A stretch of DNA of 64,000 nt from Anolis sagrei. Taxonomy: Eukaryota > Chordata > Lepidosauria > Squamata > Anolidae. The position numbers and the translations under genes were made by a program. This document shows, piece after piece, positions 1 to 19,969 of this stretch (positions are counted from its first letter, which is position 1; every line of letters starts with the position of its first letter). The notes below the pieces were generated by a model. The model saw only the letters and a program-made list of their open reading frames with translations. It was not told where the DNA came from and did no database searches. The DNA is taken from contig NC_090022.1 in the NCBI RefSeq assembly GCF_037176765.1, forward strand, positions 75,269,209-75,333,208, written 5' to 3'.

Positions 1-189
1 TTAAATTCAGCAGCCATGTTTTAAGAAACAAATTATTTGAAATATTTTGTGTTTGTCATCTAAATTAAGATTCGATAATAGGTGTCAGAAGATATTACAA
101 CTTACTGCAAGAGAGGATCTTCCAGATGTCTTTGGTCTACAGTTTCCATGAGTCTTTGCATCATAGCCAAAAACTTATGGGAACTACAG

Positions 190-330
190 TCTAGGGATGC
201 ATCTACACTGCCTCCCCAAACAACAAATCCCAGGATTCCATTGCAGAGCTATGGCAGTTAACGTAGTGTCAAAGTAGTGGGCTTCTATGACAATGGAGAT
301 TTGAACCTTGGTCTCCCAGAGTCCTAGATG
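190..330. repeat. MITE-like fragment upstream of C3orf62
   Basis: Non-coding. It carries phrases such as 'gcatctacactgcc' and 'cccaggattcc...atggcagttaa' that recur at about 20480-20650, so it belongs to a dispersed family, probably a non-autonomous hAT-like element. I see no gene in 1-500. Family name uncertain. Confidence 0.4.
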
Positions 331-529
331 CAACCCAGAACAACTTGGAAGGCAGTAGTTACCCATTCTTACATTAAAGTCTGACAAACGTTAGGAATGA
401 TCCACTGCTTTGTTGCAGAAGGGGCCGACAGCTTGGTGTCATTGCTAGTGAGTTGGTTAATCTACTCCAACAGTTTATTTCCTTCAATAACCAAGCCTTG
501 ACACAATGGGATACTTTTCTTCAGGTGAG

Positions 530-3208
530 ATGTCGGAAAAGCTAAACCGTTGTCGTAAGGAGCTTGCTGCTGCTATTGGCCGAGCTATGGAAGACCTCTC
601 CGTTCCTCCCCTGGCTTCCCAAGACCCCGCTGCTGACCAGAGCTCTGATTTACCCACGGCACGGCCCCCAACGCCCCCCAACGAAGAACCCTCTAATCAG
701 AAAGGAGAAAGCACCCCACCCACTGTGTATTGCCCTCAGGTCTCCTTACCAGTGGCCTCTACTTCTGAAAAAGAGAACCCCCTCTTCAGGCAAAATCTAA
801 TTCCAGTAACTGTGGCCCCCAACATTCAATACTCAAAACGGGAGCCCCTGTCAAGCAAGGAAAACACATGGCTACATCCTCCAATTTTCATAGCCGACAG
901 ACAGTTTTTTCTCAGCTTAGAAGACAGCGAGGGGAGAAAACAGCATCTAAGGTATGCTTTATCTGTCTCAGACCTAATTTCTTTTGTGTGATGAAAAGCA
1001 TCTGAACAGCCAATTTAAAGAAATATGGAATTTGCTTTTTTTTCAAAATTATTGTGACCATTTTATTGTATTAGCTGAAGTGATACCAACATGTTAAGTT
1101 GTATCACAATTTTATACTTTTCTACTTAGAAGCAAGTTCCCCTTTCCTGGCGGGGATGAGGGACAGGGCCTTCTCTGTGGTGGCCCCTCGGATGTGGAAC
1201 ACCCTTCCCATGGACATTAGCTCAGCCCCTTCGTTAATGGTGTTTCGAAGAAAACTAAAAACCTGGCTGTTTGAACAGGTGTTCAGATAAATAGTGCAAT
1301 TGAACGATGAATATAGGAAACGGAATTATAGATGACGAATTGGATCACGATTTTAGTTACGAGACGTTAATGTGTTGTTATTGATGTGTCATTATTTTGT
1401 ATATTATGCTGTTAATGGTTTTAAATATTGTATGTTGTACGATTGACTTTTTTGCTCTTGTGAACCGCGTTGAGTCGCCTACGGGCTGAGAAACTGCGGT
1501 ATACAAGCAAAGTAAGTAAATAAATAAATAAATTTATGAAGGACTACAACATTAAGCCAGACTTTTGTTGGTGACACATGGCAGCAATGACCATTGATGG
1601 ACATTGGGTAAGGAGGAATCCACTGCCTCCTTCTACAATGCCTGCTCCCTTGCCAAAATGGCATCTCAAAAGAACCAGGGTATTTCCTAATAACAATGGG
1701 TGGGCAAGGAGGCACCCAGCAACACTCCAGCTTCATTTGGTGAGTAGAGATAGCGGTCAGCCACCTGGATCACCAGCATTACGTCCTATATTTCTCACTG
1801 AAGGCATGGCTTTCCCTTCCCTCAGCAGCCCAATTGCAGTTGTCCAGCACCTGGACACCTGTTCCCTCAAGCTGGTAACTGGCACTGTCAAATTGTGTTG
1901 CACACCTGCAGAATGGGAGTAGTAACAGAGGCAAGACAGTCTGTTCCATTGCTTACTGTTCGCTATCAGCTGCAATCTGTTAAAATTTTATGCCACTAAG
2001 AATGCCAATAATGTTTTTGGCAGTATTTTGTTTTGGATACACATTTATTTGACCATCTTGTCTTCTGTGTGTCATAATTTTAAGGCTCATTTCCACAAAC
2101 ACAGAAACACTCACATTCTTAGGTTCAAATAAAAAATAAAAAAGTTAGTTAAATAATAGTAAACAACTTCATTACATATGGGACAGGACTGATTATGTTA
2201 CTCACATTACATCTTTTCCCAGATGTAAATAATGCAAATTAGTTACTAAACCATAAATCAGAAAACCCAACTGAATATGGAGACTTAATACACCATAGAA
2301 CATACTTTTTTGAAAAAGTTTGATCTTTGATTGCTGTTTTTAAATTGTTTTAAATTGTTTTTAAATTGTGTTCAATTTTAGCCTGTTCTTGTAAGCTGCT
2401 CCGAGCCCCAGCGGAGTGGTGGCATATAAGTTCAAATAATAAATAAATAATAGCATGGATACTAGCCTTGTATTGTCCAATTAAAGGTGTGTTTGTGGTT
2501 TTTAGCAAAACCGATGAAAGGCCCATGAAGTCTGAAACAAGTCTAAGTGATGATGATGCCACTCCACAGAATCTGAAAGAGCTTGCTGATTTGAGTGGTA
2601 AGTAATGGCAACTCTGACCCATGGGAACAGCTTTTTTAAAAAAAACTTGGTAGTCATGATGCTGAGACCTCTACATCTGTTTTATAAAACGTGGTGTGAG
2701 GCAGCCTAGCCCTTTATCTCAGAGAGGTGTGAGGCTTGCTCAATGGTAATAGTTCAAAATGGATATAAACAAATAATTATTATAATGATTTCTGCCAACC
2801 TAGCAGTTCAAAAAAATGCAAACGTGAGTAGATAAATAGGAACCGCTCCAGGGGGAAGGTAATGGCACTCCATGCAGTCATGCTGGTCACATGACCTTGG
2901 AGGTGTCTACAGACAAAGTTATTTGGATAACTAACATATTGTATTCTTTTTACCTTTAAGATAACTCAGCCATGTGGCCAGCAGAAAAACTTCCAAGGAA
3001 GCCTGGTTTTGATAATGAACTGCAGGAAGTGTCTAGGCTGTCAAGTGAACTATTTCCTCTAGATGCATCCTCAGTCCTTGATATGGATGTGAGTAGTTTC
3101 AGAAAGGTCCTGGAGCACAGCACGGAGGATGAAGCCATCATTGAAACGTTGCTAGATATGGAAGAGGAATATAGACTGAACAGCTCCACCTTGCACCAGC
3201 TGCACTAA
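530..3208 (+). CDS. C3orf62: C3orf62 orthologue, three coding exons, 253 aa
   Basis: Coding exons are 530-951, 2506-2597 and 2961-3208 (TAA stop). Junctions are GT-AG, the phases agree, and the sum is 762 nt. The N-terminus MSEKLNRCRKELAAAIGRA closely matches the human C3orf62 start as I remember it (MSEKLRRCRKELTAAIDRA). The acidic C-terminus with IIETLLDMEEEY matches human VETVLDLEEDY. Human is about 267 aa. The start was chosen at 530 because homology begins there. A splice acceptor ends at 524 (polypyrimidine then CAG), so the ATG sits 5 nt inside its exon and the 5' UTR exon lies outside or further left. The middle of the protein is Pro/Ser-rich and probably disordered, with no catalytic motif and no membrane segment. 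Biochemical function is unknown to me. The gene lies tail to tail with EMC3. Confidence 0.8.
1132..1535 (+). repeat. L2-like LINE 3' fragment in C3orf62 intron 1
   Basis: Translation at 1150-1285 gives RAFSVVAPRMWNTLPMDI, typical of the extreme C-terminus of vertebrate L2-type ORF2. It is followed by the family's 3' UTR phrase ('gttgagtcgcctacgggctgag', cut here) and a (TAAA)n tail at 1515-1535. It is 5'-truncated. Confidence 0.75.
1536..2340. other. C3orf62 intron 1, no gene seen
   Basis: Unique-looking intronic sequence. Short open frames on both strands at 1578-1922 and 1757-1975 lack family resemblance and overlap each other, so they are taken as chance. Confidence 0.5.
2341..2455 (+). 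repeat. L2-like LINE 3' tail
   Basis: Carries the 'gtaagctgctccgag...ataaataaata' terminal block shared with copies near 48950 and 61850. It lies 50 bp before the acceptor of C3orf62 exon 2. Confidence 0.65.
2845..2925 (+). repeat. Squamate tRNA-derived SINE fragment
   Basis: An internal piece of the SINE seen more fully at 21770-22093 and 26936-27243, here in opposite orientation. The shared core reads 'ctccatgcagtcatgctgg' and 'cttggaggtgtctacagac'. The head and tail are missing. Confidence 0.6.
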
Positions 3209-3313
3209 AGAGGCTGGTGTGAGGTGTGAGCTATCTTCATTTTAAGATTGGATAGTAGCATGTCCGAACCATGGAAAAACTGGCAAACAATCCAGCATGT
3301 TACATGATGCACT

Positions 3314-3319
3314 AATAAA
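3314..3319 (+). terminator. Probable poly(A) signal of C3orf62
   Basis: AATAAA about 106 bp after the stop codon, giving a short 3' UTR. No stronger signal lies closer. Confidence 0.5.
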
Positions 3320-3324
3320 CTAAA

Positions 3325-4487
3325 TAACTTAAAATACGATGTGAAGCTGCAGTATTTTAAATGAATAGTGAACTTTGTTTGGGTATTTGTGTTCTCAAAA
3401 TCCCAACTGAAAGTGTGGTCAACATTTTACTGTACAGGGAAGCTAGACATGCCAACACTTGCCCTTCACACACAAAAATAACCATCTTCCTGAGTTTAGA
3501 GGAAAAACAGCTGTGCACATCCACTTTTTTGCTTTAGTTATCAAATATTACATGTCTACAAAATGTAAAAATAATCAGAATACTCAGTTTTGCTGAAGTT
3601 GTCCTAGTGGCCATGGAAATAAATGTTCTAAAACTCATTACCTTGTAAACATTTGATGCTGTTAAAGGGATGAAGGTCTTTCTTCCATTAGGAGGAGAAG
3701 ACTGCCTCTGATGGAAAGACACTGACCACTTTGAATAAATAAATAAATAAATAATAGCAAGGTCAGTGTTTTCAGAAATGCAGACAAGGATTTTTGTTCT
3801 AGTTTCTCAAAGAGATTGCTCTCTCCTTTTTACAAAATATCCATTCTTAATTTAGTCACTGCTTTCACTTAAACATCTTCTATTTAGCATTATAACCAGT
3901 GCTTGTTCTAAAACTCAATGAAAGATGGTGCAAGTCCTATTTAGATCTATTTGGGCGGTCAACCTAATTTCATGTAACATGTGAAAGGCCAATACTATGG
4001 GGTGAATTTTTCTCACTTGTGGCTCTGACCACCATTCCCTATGGGGGAAGTATGTGTCTGTGAAAATATGCATTTAAGATTGTAGTTAACAAAACTGCAC
4101 AGTGAATATTAAAAATTACGGAAATGGCTGCTTCCTTCTCTTGCTCCATAAAAAGCCTGATGATAAGGAAAACATGTCCCTCTTCCTCCTTTTTCCTCAT
4201 ATTAACACAGACAGTGTATAGACAGGTGACTGGTAACTGACAGGGGAAGGGAGAAATATTGTTGGGAGGATTATATTGTCGCAATGTGCCCTATAGGGGA
4301 TGGGGTCAATTTCACCATGCTTCTGCTCCAACAGACTACTATAGAGCTAGAAGAGTCCCTGTAACCGCAAGAGTGATGTAAGCATCCATTCTCAGTGTCA
4401 CAATCAGCAGAACCCCCATTCAGTTGAGGTGCTGCCTGGCTGAAAAAGTAATTTTTGCATTAATTTTTAGTAAACAATCATAAAAGT
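3325..4487. other. Intergenic, C3orf62-EMC3, little seen
   Basis: AT-rich sequence between two convergent genes. Only a short (AAAT)n run at about 3735-3755 stands out. No coding signature. Confidence 0.5.
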
Positions 4488-5164
4488 GTTGTCGAAGGCT
4501 TTCATGGCTGGAATTACCGGGTTGCTGTGAGTTTTCCGGACTGTATGGCCACGTGTTCTAGAAGCATTCTCTCCTGACATTTCACCCACACCTCTCGCTG
4601 GCATCCTCAGAGGTTGAGAGGTCTACTGGAAATTAGGCAAGTGAGGTTTATATATCTATGGAATGTCCAGGGTGGGAGAAGGAACACTTTGTCTGCTTGA
4701 GGCAAGTGTGAATGTTGCAATTGGCCACCTTAATTAGTATTGAATGGCCTTGCAGCTTCAAAGCCTGTCTGGTTGCTGTCTGGGGGAATTCTTTGTTAGG
4801 AGGTGTTAGCTCACTCTGATTGATTCTTGTCTGGAATCCCCTGGCTCTAGTGTTGCTCTTTATTTACTGTCCTGTATTTTGTTAAATAGTGGTAGCCAGA
4901 TTTTGTTAATTTTCATGGTTTTCTACTTTCTATTGAAATTGTCCACATGCTTGTGGATTTAAATGGCTTCTCTGTATAGTCTGACATGGTAGTTGTTAGA
5001 GTGGAATCAATCAGGACCAGCTAAATATATATAAACCTCACTTGCCTAGTTTCCAACAGACCCCTCAACTTCTGAGAATGCTTGCCATTGATGTGGGCGA
5101 AATGTCATGAGAGATTGCTTCTGGAACATGGCCATACAGCCCAGAAAACTCACAGCAACCCAAT
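4488..5164. mobile_element. MITE with about 130-bp terminal inverted repeats
   Basis: The left arm (about 4490-4650) and right arm (about 5025-5164) are inverted copies: 'gctgtgagttttccgg' at left answers 'aaaactcacagcaac' at right, and both include 'catcctcagaggttg'-like cores. No transposase frame lies between. Half-copies occur at 20317-20465 and 51065-51190. The superfamily is not certain. Confidence 0.75.
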
Positions 5165-6775
5165 TGGAAAAGTGATGCCTAAAAGTTACAAAATCATGTA
5201 TCTGGTTTACATTCTCATAACATTCTCATAAAAGGCAGTTTTCATCTTAAGCAGACCTTCCTCAGAGGCTTAGTGAGGACCCTCTCCCTTCACGGAACGG
5301 TCAGCTCCCAAACCCTACTATTGGAAGCTACTGCCTCAAACGTAGTTGGAAGGAATCATGGGATGACCAAAAAGCAATCTCTAGCCATGTATCAATCTAT
5401 GGCTAGATATTCAAAAGTGCCTTTTGGTCAGCCCATGATAAGGCTGCTTTCTCAAGACTCTGTCAATGGACAGAGAAGAAAGTAGTTATTCACCTGGACC
5501 ACTGAATTGTCTGTGTTCTTCCCTCTCTCCCAATAGATTTCCTGTGAGGCAATGTGGCTTTTAAGCAAAAGAAGGTGCTTGTGCTTGCTGCACAAATATT
5601 GTATTTCAATGCCGTCAATTCTTGTTTCTTGAAGATACATGTGCAATGAACTATTCATATTGATAACCACATAATTGATCGAGTACAGAATAAGGCCAAC
5701 AGTTACTCTGCAAAGTTAGCATATCAGTTGTTTTTATTCTAACTAACCTCTGAGTGTAACAAAAGAAAGGGTACAGCTTCAATAACCTTTTGTCTATTGT
5801 GTGAGTTTAGTGTGTAACAACTAGTGCACAACTATTCTCAGCATTAGGCTACTAAATAAACGAGAACATTTTATTCAGTCAACCTAGTTAGATCTAGCAT
5901 CAGGAATTTCAGGAATGTGCATTGTCCTTTGATTATATATACAAGCCTCCAAAAAAGCAACAGAACACAATTCATGAAGTATGTTAGGTCACAAATACAC
6001 AGAGACTTTAGATGCCTGTTTGTTAAGGAAACAATAATGGTAAGGCCTCGAGCCTGTTTTCTAAAGACAAAGAATGGTTGCTTAACAACAAAGGGATTTT
6101 GCCCTGGACCAAGTGCATATTTGACATTCCAACATTCCAACAAATTATTAAGTGAAAGAAATGAAAGCACAAATGATTGGTTCCAGGGGCTGATGTCAGT
6201 GAGCGTGGAAGTGCAGAAACTCCTGGTTTTGTTACATATAAGAATGAGTTCTCAGTCTCTAGCCAAACAGATGAGACCCTGAACTTATGACCCTAACAAA
6301 ATGGCGAGAGGTTGAGGTACCTTCTGACCAGTCCAGGACAAGCCTGTCTTCTCAGACTCTGCCTCCTAGTGGACAGAAAGGAAAGTGCTGCATCACCTGG
6401 CCCACTGGATGCCTACATTCTAAGAAGTCTTATAGTTATTTCATGTGGCAATTCTTTCACCTATTGAAGAAAGAGACTTTAGGGATAAATCATATACCAA
6501 TATTTTCAAAAATATTAAGAGACCCTGACTGGATCTTAACATTGCAGATTTAAATTTAAATCTTGTAAGAATCCACAGTCACATTTGACCCCCTGCCCTG
6601 AATTTACAAATGCATCTTCTAATATAGTTGGTTAATACCTTCATGTTTAGTAGCTTACCCTCTGGCCTAGCAAGTCACTCTTACACCAGAGCTCCACTAT
6701 GACTTTAAAACCATCAGATGAGAACTGAGAAGTAAGACTCTCATCTGCAGATACGCAGCTCACAGAAATTCTGAT
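5165..6775. other. Intergenic tail and probable EMC3 3' UTR region
   Basis: Two diverged copies of an unnamed repeat appear to lie at about 5420-5520 and 6345-6420 (both contain 'ctctg...ggacagaaagaaagt' then 'cacctggnccactg'). EMC3 3' UTR may extend leftward into this stretch. No gene seen. Confidence 0.4.
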
Positions 6776-6779
6776 CATG

Positions 6780-6785
6780 TTTATT
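6780..6785 (-). terminator. Candidate EMC3 poly(A) signal
   Basis: TTTATT on +, that is AATAAA on -, about 70 nt after the EMC3 stop. Other AATAAA candidates lie further downstream (for example near 5872), so the end actually used is unknown. Confidence 0.4.
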
Positions 6786-6855
6786 CTGTTCACCAATAAG
6801 AATACATTGTTGATATTAAAACATAACCAATTTAATGCCAACTGTAGAAAGACAC

Positions 6856-15654
<8,799 letters not shown>

Positions 15655-15733
15655 TTAAATACAACTGTGGTCATGAACATCAGCGTTGATATTTAATACC
15701 TGAAAGAACACAGAATATATATATATATATTGG

Positions 15734-15992
15734 TCGAGTCAGGAGCGACTTGAGAAACTGCAAGTTGCTTCTGGTGTGAGAGAATTGGCCGTCTGCAAGG
15801 ATGTTGCCCAGGGGATGCCCGGATGATTTGATGTATTTATCATCCTTGTGGGAGGCTTCTCTCATGTCCCCGCATGAGGAGCTGGAGCTGATAGAGGGAG
15901 CTCATCCGCCTCTCCCCGGATTCGAACCTGTGACCTGTCAGTCTTCAGTCCTGCCGGCACAGGTGTTTAACCCACTGCGCCACCGGGGGCTC
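15734..15992 (-). repeat. Full-length squamate tRNA-derived SINE
   Basis: Reverse-strand copy of the SINE at 11413-11682. The head lies at about 15990-15910 and the tail at 15734, next to an (AT)n run at about 15715-15730. It sits 35 bp upstream of the EMC3 exon at 15699. Confidence 0.85.
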
Positions 15993-16064
15993 CAACACAG
16001 AATATGATATGTAACAACTACCGTAATCAGTCTTATAGTCATTTCTACAGCCTTACTTACTTAC

Positions 16065-19000
16065 TTACTTAGGCGATCCCTCGTTGGACGAGTAAGATGG
16101 TCTTCCATTATGGATTTCCTTGTGGGTCCGTATGTGGCTGTGGAGCCCTATTCTTGCTCTGCATCTTCTTCCGCAGTGGGGGCATTGGTTTCCAGGTGGA
16201 AGGTGGTCCCGGTCGGGGTTGGCTTGACGCGCCTTCCTCCTGGCACGTTTCTCTCTTTCACCCTCCATTCGTGCCTCCTCAAATTCTGCAGCACTGCTGG
16301 TCACAGCTATCCTCCAGCTGGAGCGCTCAAGGGCCAGGGCTTCCCAGTTCTCAGTGTCTATGCCAGAGTTTTTGAGGTTGGCTTTGAGCCCATCTTTAAA
16401 TCTCTTTTCCTGTCCACCAACGTTCCGTTTTCCGTTCTTAAGTTCGGAGTAGAGCAACTGCTTTGGGAGACGGTGGTCGGGCATCCGGACAACGTGGCCG
16501 GCCCAGCGGAGTTGATGTTGGAGGACCATCGCTTCAATGCTGGTGGTCTTTGCTTCTTCCAGCACACTGACGTTTGTCCGCTTGTCTTCCCAGGAGATTT
16601 GCAGGATTTTCCGGAGGCAGCGCTGATGGAAATGTTCCAGGAGCTGCATGTGACGTCTGTAGACAGTCCACGTCTCACAGGCATAGAGCAGGGTTGGGAG
16701 GACAATAGCTTTATAAACAAGCACCTTGGTATCCCTACGGATGTCCCGGTCCTCAAACACTCTCTGCTTCATTCTGGAAAATGCTGCGCTTGCAGAGCTC
16801 AGGCGGTGTTGTATTTCGGCGTCGATGTTGACTTTGGTGGAGAGGTGGCTGCCAAGGTAGCGGAAATGGTCCACATTTTCTAATGTGACACCATTAAGCT
16901 GTTTTACTGGCATTGGAGAGGGATAGGCTTGCGACTGCTGGAACAGCACCTTGGTTTTCTCAATGTTCAGTGACAGGCCGAGCTTCTCATATGCTTCTGC
17001 GAAGGTGTTTAGAGTGGCTTGTAGATATTCTTCTGAATGCGCACAGACGACATTGTCATCAGCATACTGGAGTTCTATAACAGCTGTTGTTGTAACCTTA
17101 GTTTTGGCTTTCAGTCTGCTGAGGTTGAATAGCTTGCCATCTGTCCGATAGATTATTTCCACTCCGGTGGGAAGCTTCCCATCAACAAGGTGAAGTATCA
17201 TAGCGATGAAGATGGAGAATAGAGTTGGGGCAATAACACATCCCTGTTTGACACCTGATTCCACCTTAAATGGGTCACTTTGGGAGCCACTGCTGTCCAA
17301 GACTGTTGCCATCATGTCATCATGGAGGAGCCGCAGGATGTTCACAAATTTGTTTGGGCACCCGATTTTGTGGAGGATGGTCCAGAGAGCGCTGCGATTC
17401 ACTGTGTCGAATGCCTTTGCAAGGTCGATGAATGCCATGTACAGAGGTTGGTTTTGTTCTCTGCATTTTTCTTGGAGCTGTCTTGCAGTGAAGATCATGT
17501 CCACTGTTCCTCTGGAGGGGCGGAAGCCATTCTGGGATTCTGGGAGGGTGTCTTCTGAGAGGGGCAGAAGGCGGTTTGCAAGGATTCTTGCGAGGATTTT
17601 CCCAGCAGAGGTTAGAAGGGAGATACCTCGATAGTTTCCGCAGTCTGTTCTTTCCCCTTTTTTGAAGAGGGTGGTGATGGTGGCGTCCTTGAAATCTGCT
17701 GGGATTTTCTCGGTCACCCACACTTTTTCTGTGAGCTGGTGGAGTTGGTGTGTCAGCTCAGGTCCTCCCTCTTTAAAGATTTCAGCAGGGATCCCATCTG
17801 GTCCGCTGGCTTTGTTATTCTTCTGTTGGCTGATGGCATTGCTGACTTCTTCCAAACTAGGCAGTGCTGCAAGCTCGTCCCTGGTTTGTTGTTGTGGGAT
17901 TTGTGAGAGGACCTCTTCGGCCACATTGGAGCTGCGGTTCAGGAGGCTTTGGTAGTGTTCTTTCCAACGTAGTGCAATTGAGTTTTGGTCCTTCAGGAGT
18001 TTGGTTCCATCTGATGAGCGTAGAGGCTGTATCCCATGGTTTCTTGGTCCATAGATGACCTTTGTGGCTTTGAAGAATCCCTGAGCATCATGGGTATCTG
18101 CCAGGTGTTGGATTTCTTCAGCCTTCTTTGTCCACCAGATGTTCTTGAGTTCTCTTGTCCTTCTTTGGACCTCAGCTTTTGCACTGGCATAGATCTTTTT
18201 CTTAGCAACACAGTTGATGTCTCTCTGCCATGCTTGGAAGGCTTTCCTTTTCTTGTCAATTAGCCGTTGGATCTCGATGTCATTTTCATCAAACCAGTCT
18301 TGATGTTTCTTGGCTTGGTATCCAATAGTTTCTTCACAGGCTTGGATGATGGAGGTCTTCAGTTTGTTCCAATGTTCCTCGACATTTTCGGGGTGTACTG
18401 TGGGTAGATGGTCCTTGAGTGCTGTTTGGAGATGGGCTCGTCTGGAGGGCTCCTGAAGGGCTTGGGTGTTCATTTTGCGCCTTGTCTTCCTTCCTTGGAG
18501 TCTGCGCTTGGGGGCAATCTTGAGAGCCATCGAGGATCGAATTAGCCTGTGGTCAGTCCAGCAGTCGTCAGCACCTGTCATGGCTCTTGTGAGGAGCACG
18601 TCACGACGGTCTCTGGTGCGTGTGATTACATAGTCTAAGAGGTGCCAATGCTTTGACCGGGGGTGCTTCCATGATGTCTTGAACTTGTTTTTCTGGCAGA
18701 AGAGCGTGTTGGTGATGACGAGGTTATGCTCCGCACATTTGGTGAGAAGCAGGATGCCATTTGAGTTGCTGTTTCCAACCCCGTCTTTTCCGATGGTCCC
18801 TGGCCACAGGTCGAAGTCTCACCCGACTCTTGCATTGAAGTCCCCCAGGAGGATGATTTTGTCCTCCTTAGGTATCCCCGATAGGACGGTATCCAGCTGA
18901 CAGTAGAATTTCTCCTTGATGTCTTCGTCAGCATCTAGTGTTGGTGCATAGGCACTTATGATGGTTGCCTGTTGGTTTTTGGCAAGATCGATTCGGAGGG

Positions 19001-19334
19001 TTGAGAGTCGTTCGTTGATGCCAGTGGGTGCTTCGGACAGATGTTTCACCAGATCATTCCTGATGGCAAAGCCAACTCTGTGCATTCTTTGGTCTTTTTC
19101 GGGCAGTCCCTTCCAGAAGAAGGTGTAGCCTCCTTTTTCTTCCTTCAGCTGTCCCTCTCCTGCTCTCCGGGTCTCCTGAAGGGCTGCTATGTCGATGTTG
19201 AAGCGTCCCAGCTCCCTTGCAATGATGGCAGTTCTGCGTTCGGGGCGTTCACTGCCACTGTTGTCCATCAGAGTCCGTACGTTCCACGTACCGAAGTTCA
19301 TTTTCCTTTTTTGGCCGCAGGGTGGTGACCCCAC
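16065..19334 (-). CDS. LINE endonuclease-reverse transcriptase (RTE-like), one internal stop
   Basis: A single - frame of 1,090 codons from 19334 to 16065, interrupted only by a TGA at about 18819-18821 just after GDFNARVG, possibly a decayed CGA. The N-terminus holds an APE-type endonuclease (FGTWNVRTL, LQETRR, LLGDFNARVG). The centre is a reverse transcriptase with NYRGISLL, GFRPSRGTVD, AFIDLAKAFDTV and the catalytic YADD (in LQYADDNVV). The C-terminus has a C2H2-like finger (CPHCGRRCRARIGLHSHIRTH, key residues C, C, H, H). This makes and integrates element cDNA; it is not a host gene. The clade is probably RTE/RTEX-like; I cannot separate these without a tree. Confidence 0.85.
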
Positions 19335-19839
19335 TGGACGCGGCAGTCCAGTCAGGGATAAGTGAGGCAGACTATGTTTAGGGCACCTTTTCTAGCCCCC
19401 TCCCCATGTGGGGTGAGCAGAGTGGGTCCTCAATAGGGCTGCTCAGTCGCGGATACAGCTGCCGAACTACTCAACTGCCTCGGACCTTGAGGTAGAACGA
19501 CTGAGTCCGTACCCACCGCCCATGTGCCAGTCTGTGACTAGGGGCTTCCAGATTTCACAGTCCTGCCCCCGTCGCCACTCGCTGATCGCCATGGGACTTT
19601 GGTTGCTTGGTTTTTATTTTCTTTGGAAGACGCCTGTGCGTGGGTTTTTTTAATGTGTGGAGGTCAGTGCACAACTGATCAACACACAGACTTCACAGAG
19701 TGAGGTTCCACTGGTGATGTAGTTTAACACAATGACCGTGGCTTCTCAGTCTGTTGCAGCCTTCTTCCGCCTTCGCAGCCGTTGTAACATGTGCCGTGTT
19801 ATCCTCCGCCTGCTCCGCCGTTGAGATCTTTGGGTCTTC

Positions 19840-19969
19840 GGACTGTGCTTGGTCTGGAACCTCCCCCGCGGCCACTCCTGGGAGTGCACGACTCCAGTTG
19901 TTGTGCCTACAGGTTCATTGGAACACGCAAGCCCCCTCACCACGACAAGGTGACAGTCCATCGAGGGGG
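19840..19969 (-). ncRNA. Candidate HDV-like ribozyme fold at LINE 5' end
   Basis: Reading - from 19969: P1 CCCCCTC (19969-19963) pairs with GAGGGGG (19938-19932). P2 GGACTGT (19959-19953) pairs with ACAGTCC (19846-19840). P3 ACC/GGT closes a loop of about 7 nt. P4 GAACCT (19916-19911) pairs with AGGTTC (19862-19857) and encloses CACTCC/GGAGTG. The order P1-P2-P3-P3'-P1'-P4-P4'-P2' is the HDV nested double pseudoknot, with predicted cleavage just 5' of 19969. HDV-like ribozymes are known at the 5' ends of R2 and RTE-type LINEs. The catalytic cytosine and P1.1 could not be assigned with confidence. Confidence 0.55.

Larger units (their letters stand above)
16053..19969 (-). mobile_element. Near full-length RTE-like LINE in the EMC3 5' intron
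   Basis: On the - strand the element runs from a structured GC-rich 5' leader (19969-19335) through endonuclease and RT to a (TAAG)n 3' tail at about 16070-16053. Frame integrity and length (about 3.9 kb) suggest a fairly recent insertion, sense to EMC3 and antisense to FANCD2. Host target duplications were not clearly found. Confidence 0.8.

Noticed and set aside
471-524. Possible 51-nt exon (CAG acceptor, GTGAGA donor) just before C3orf62
   Set aside because: The same bases form a good acceptor ending at 524 for the exon with the recognised MSEKL start, and the alternative frame has no family match.
1578-1922. 114-codon frame in C3orf62 intron 1
   Set aside because: Low-complexity translation, no homology recognised, antisense frames overlap.
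16110-16883. 257-codon + strand frame
   Set aside because: Shadow of the LINE RT on the opposite strand.
16065-18599. 844-codon host gene with zinc finger
   Set aside because: Contains RT motifs and YADD and is continuous in frame with an APE endonuclease: it is a LINE.
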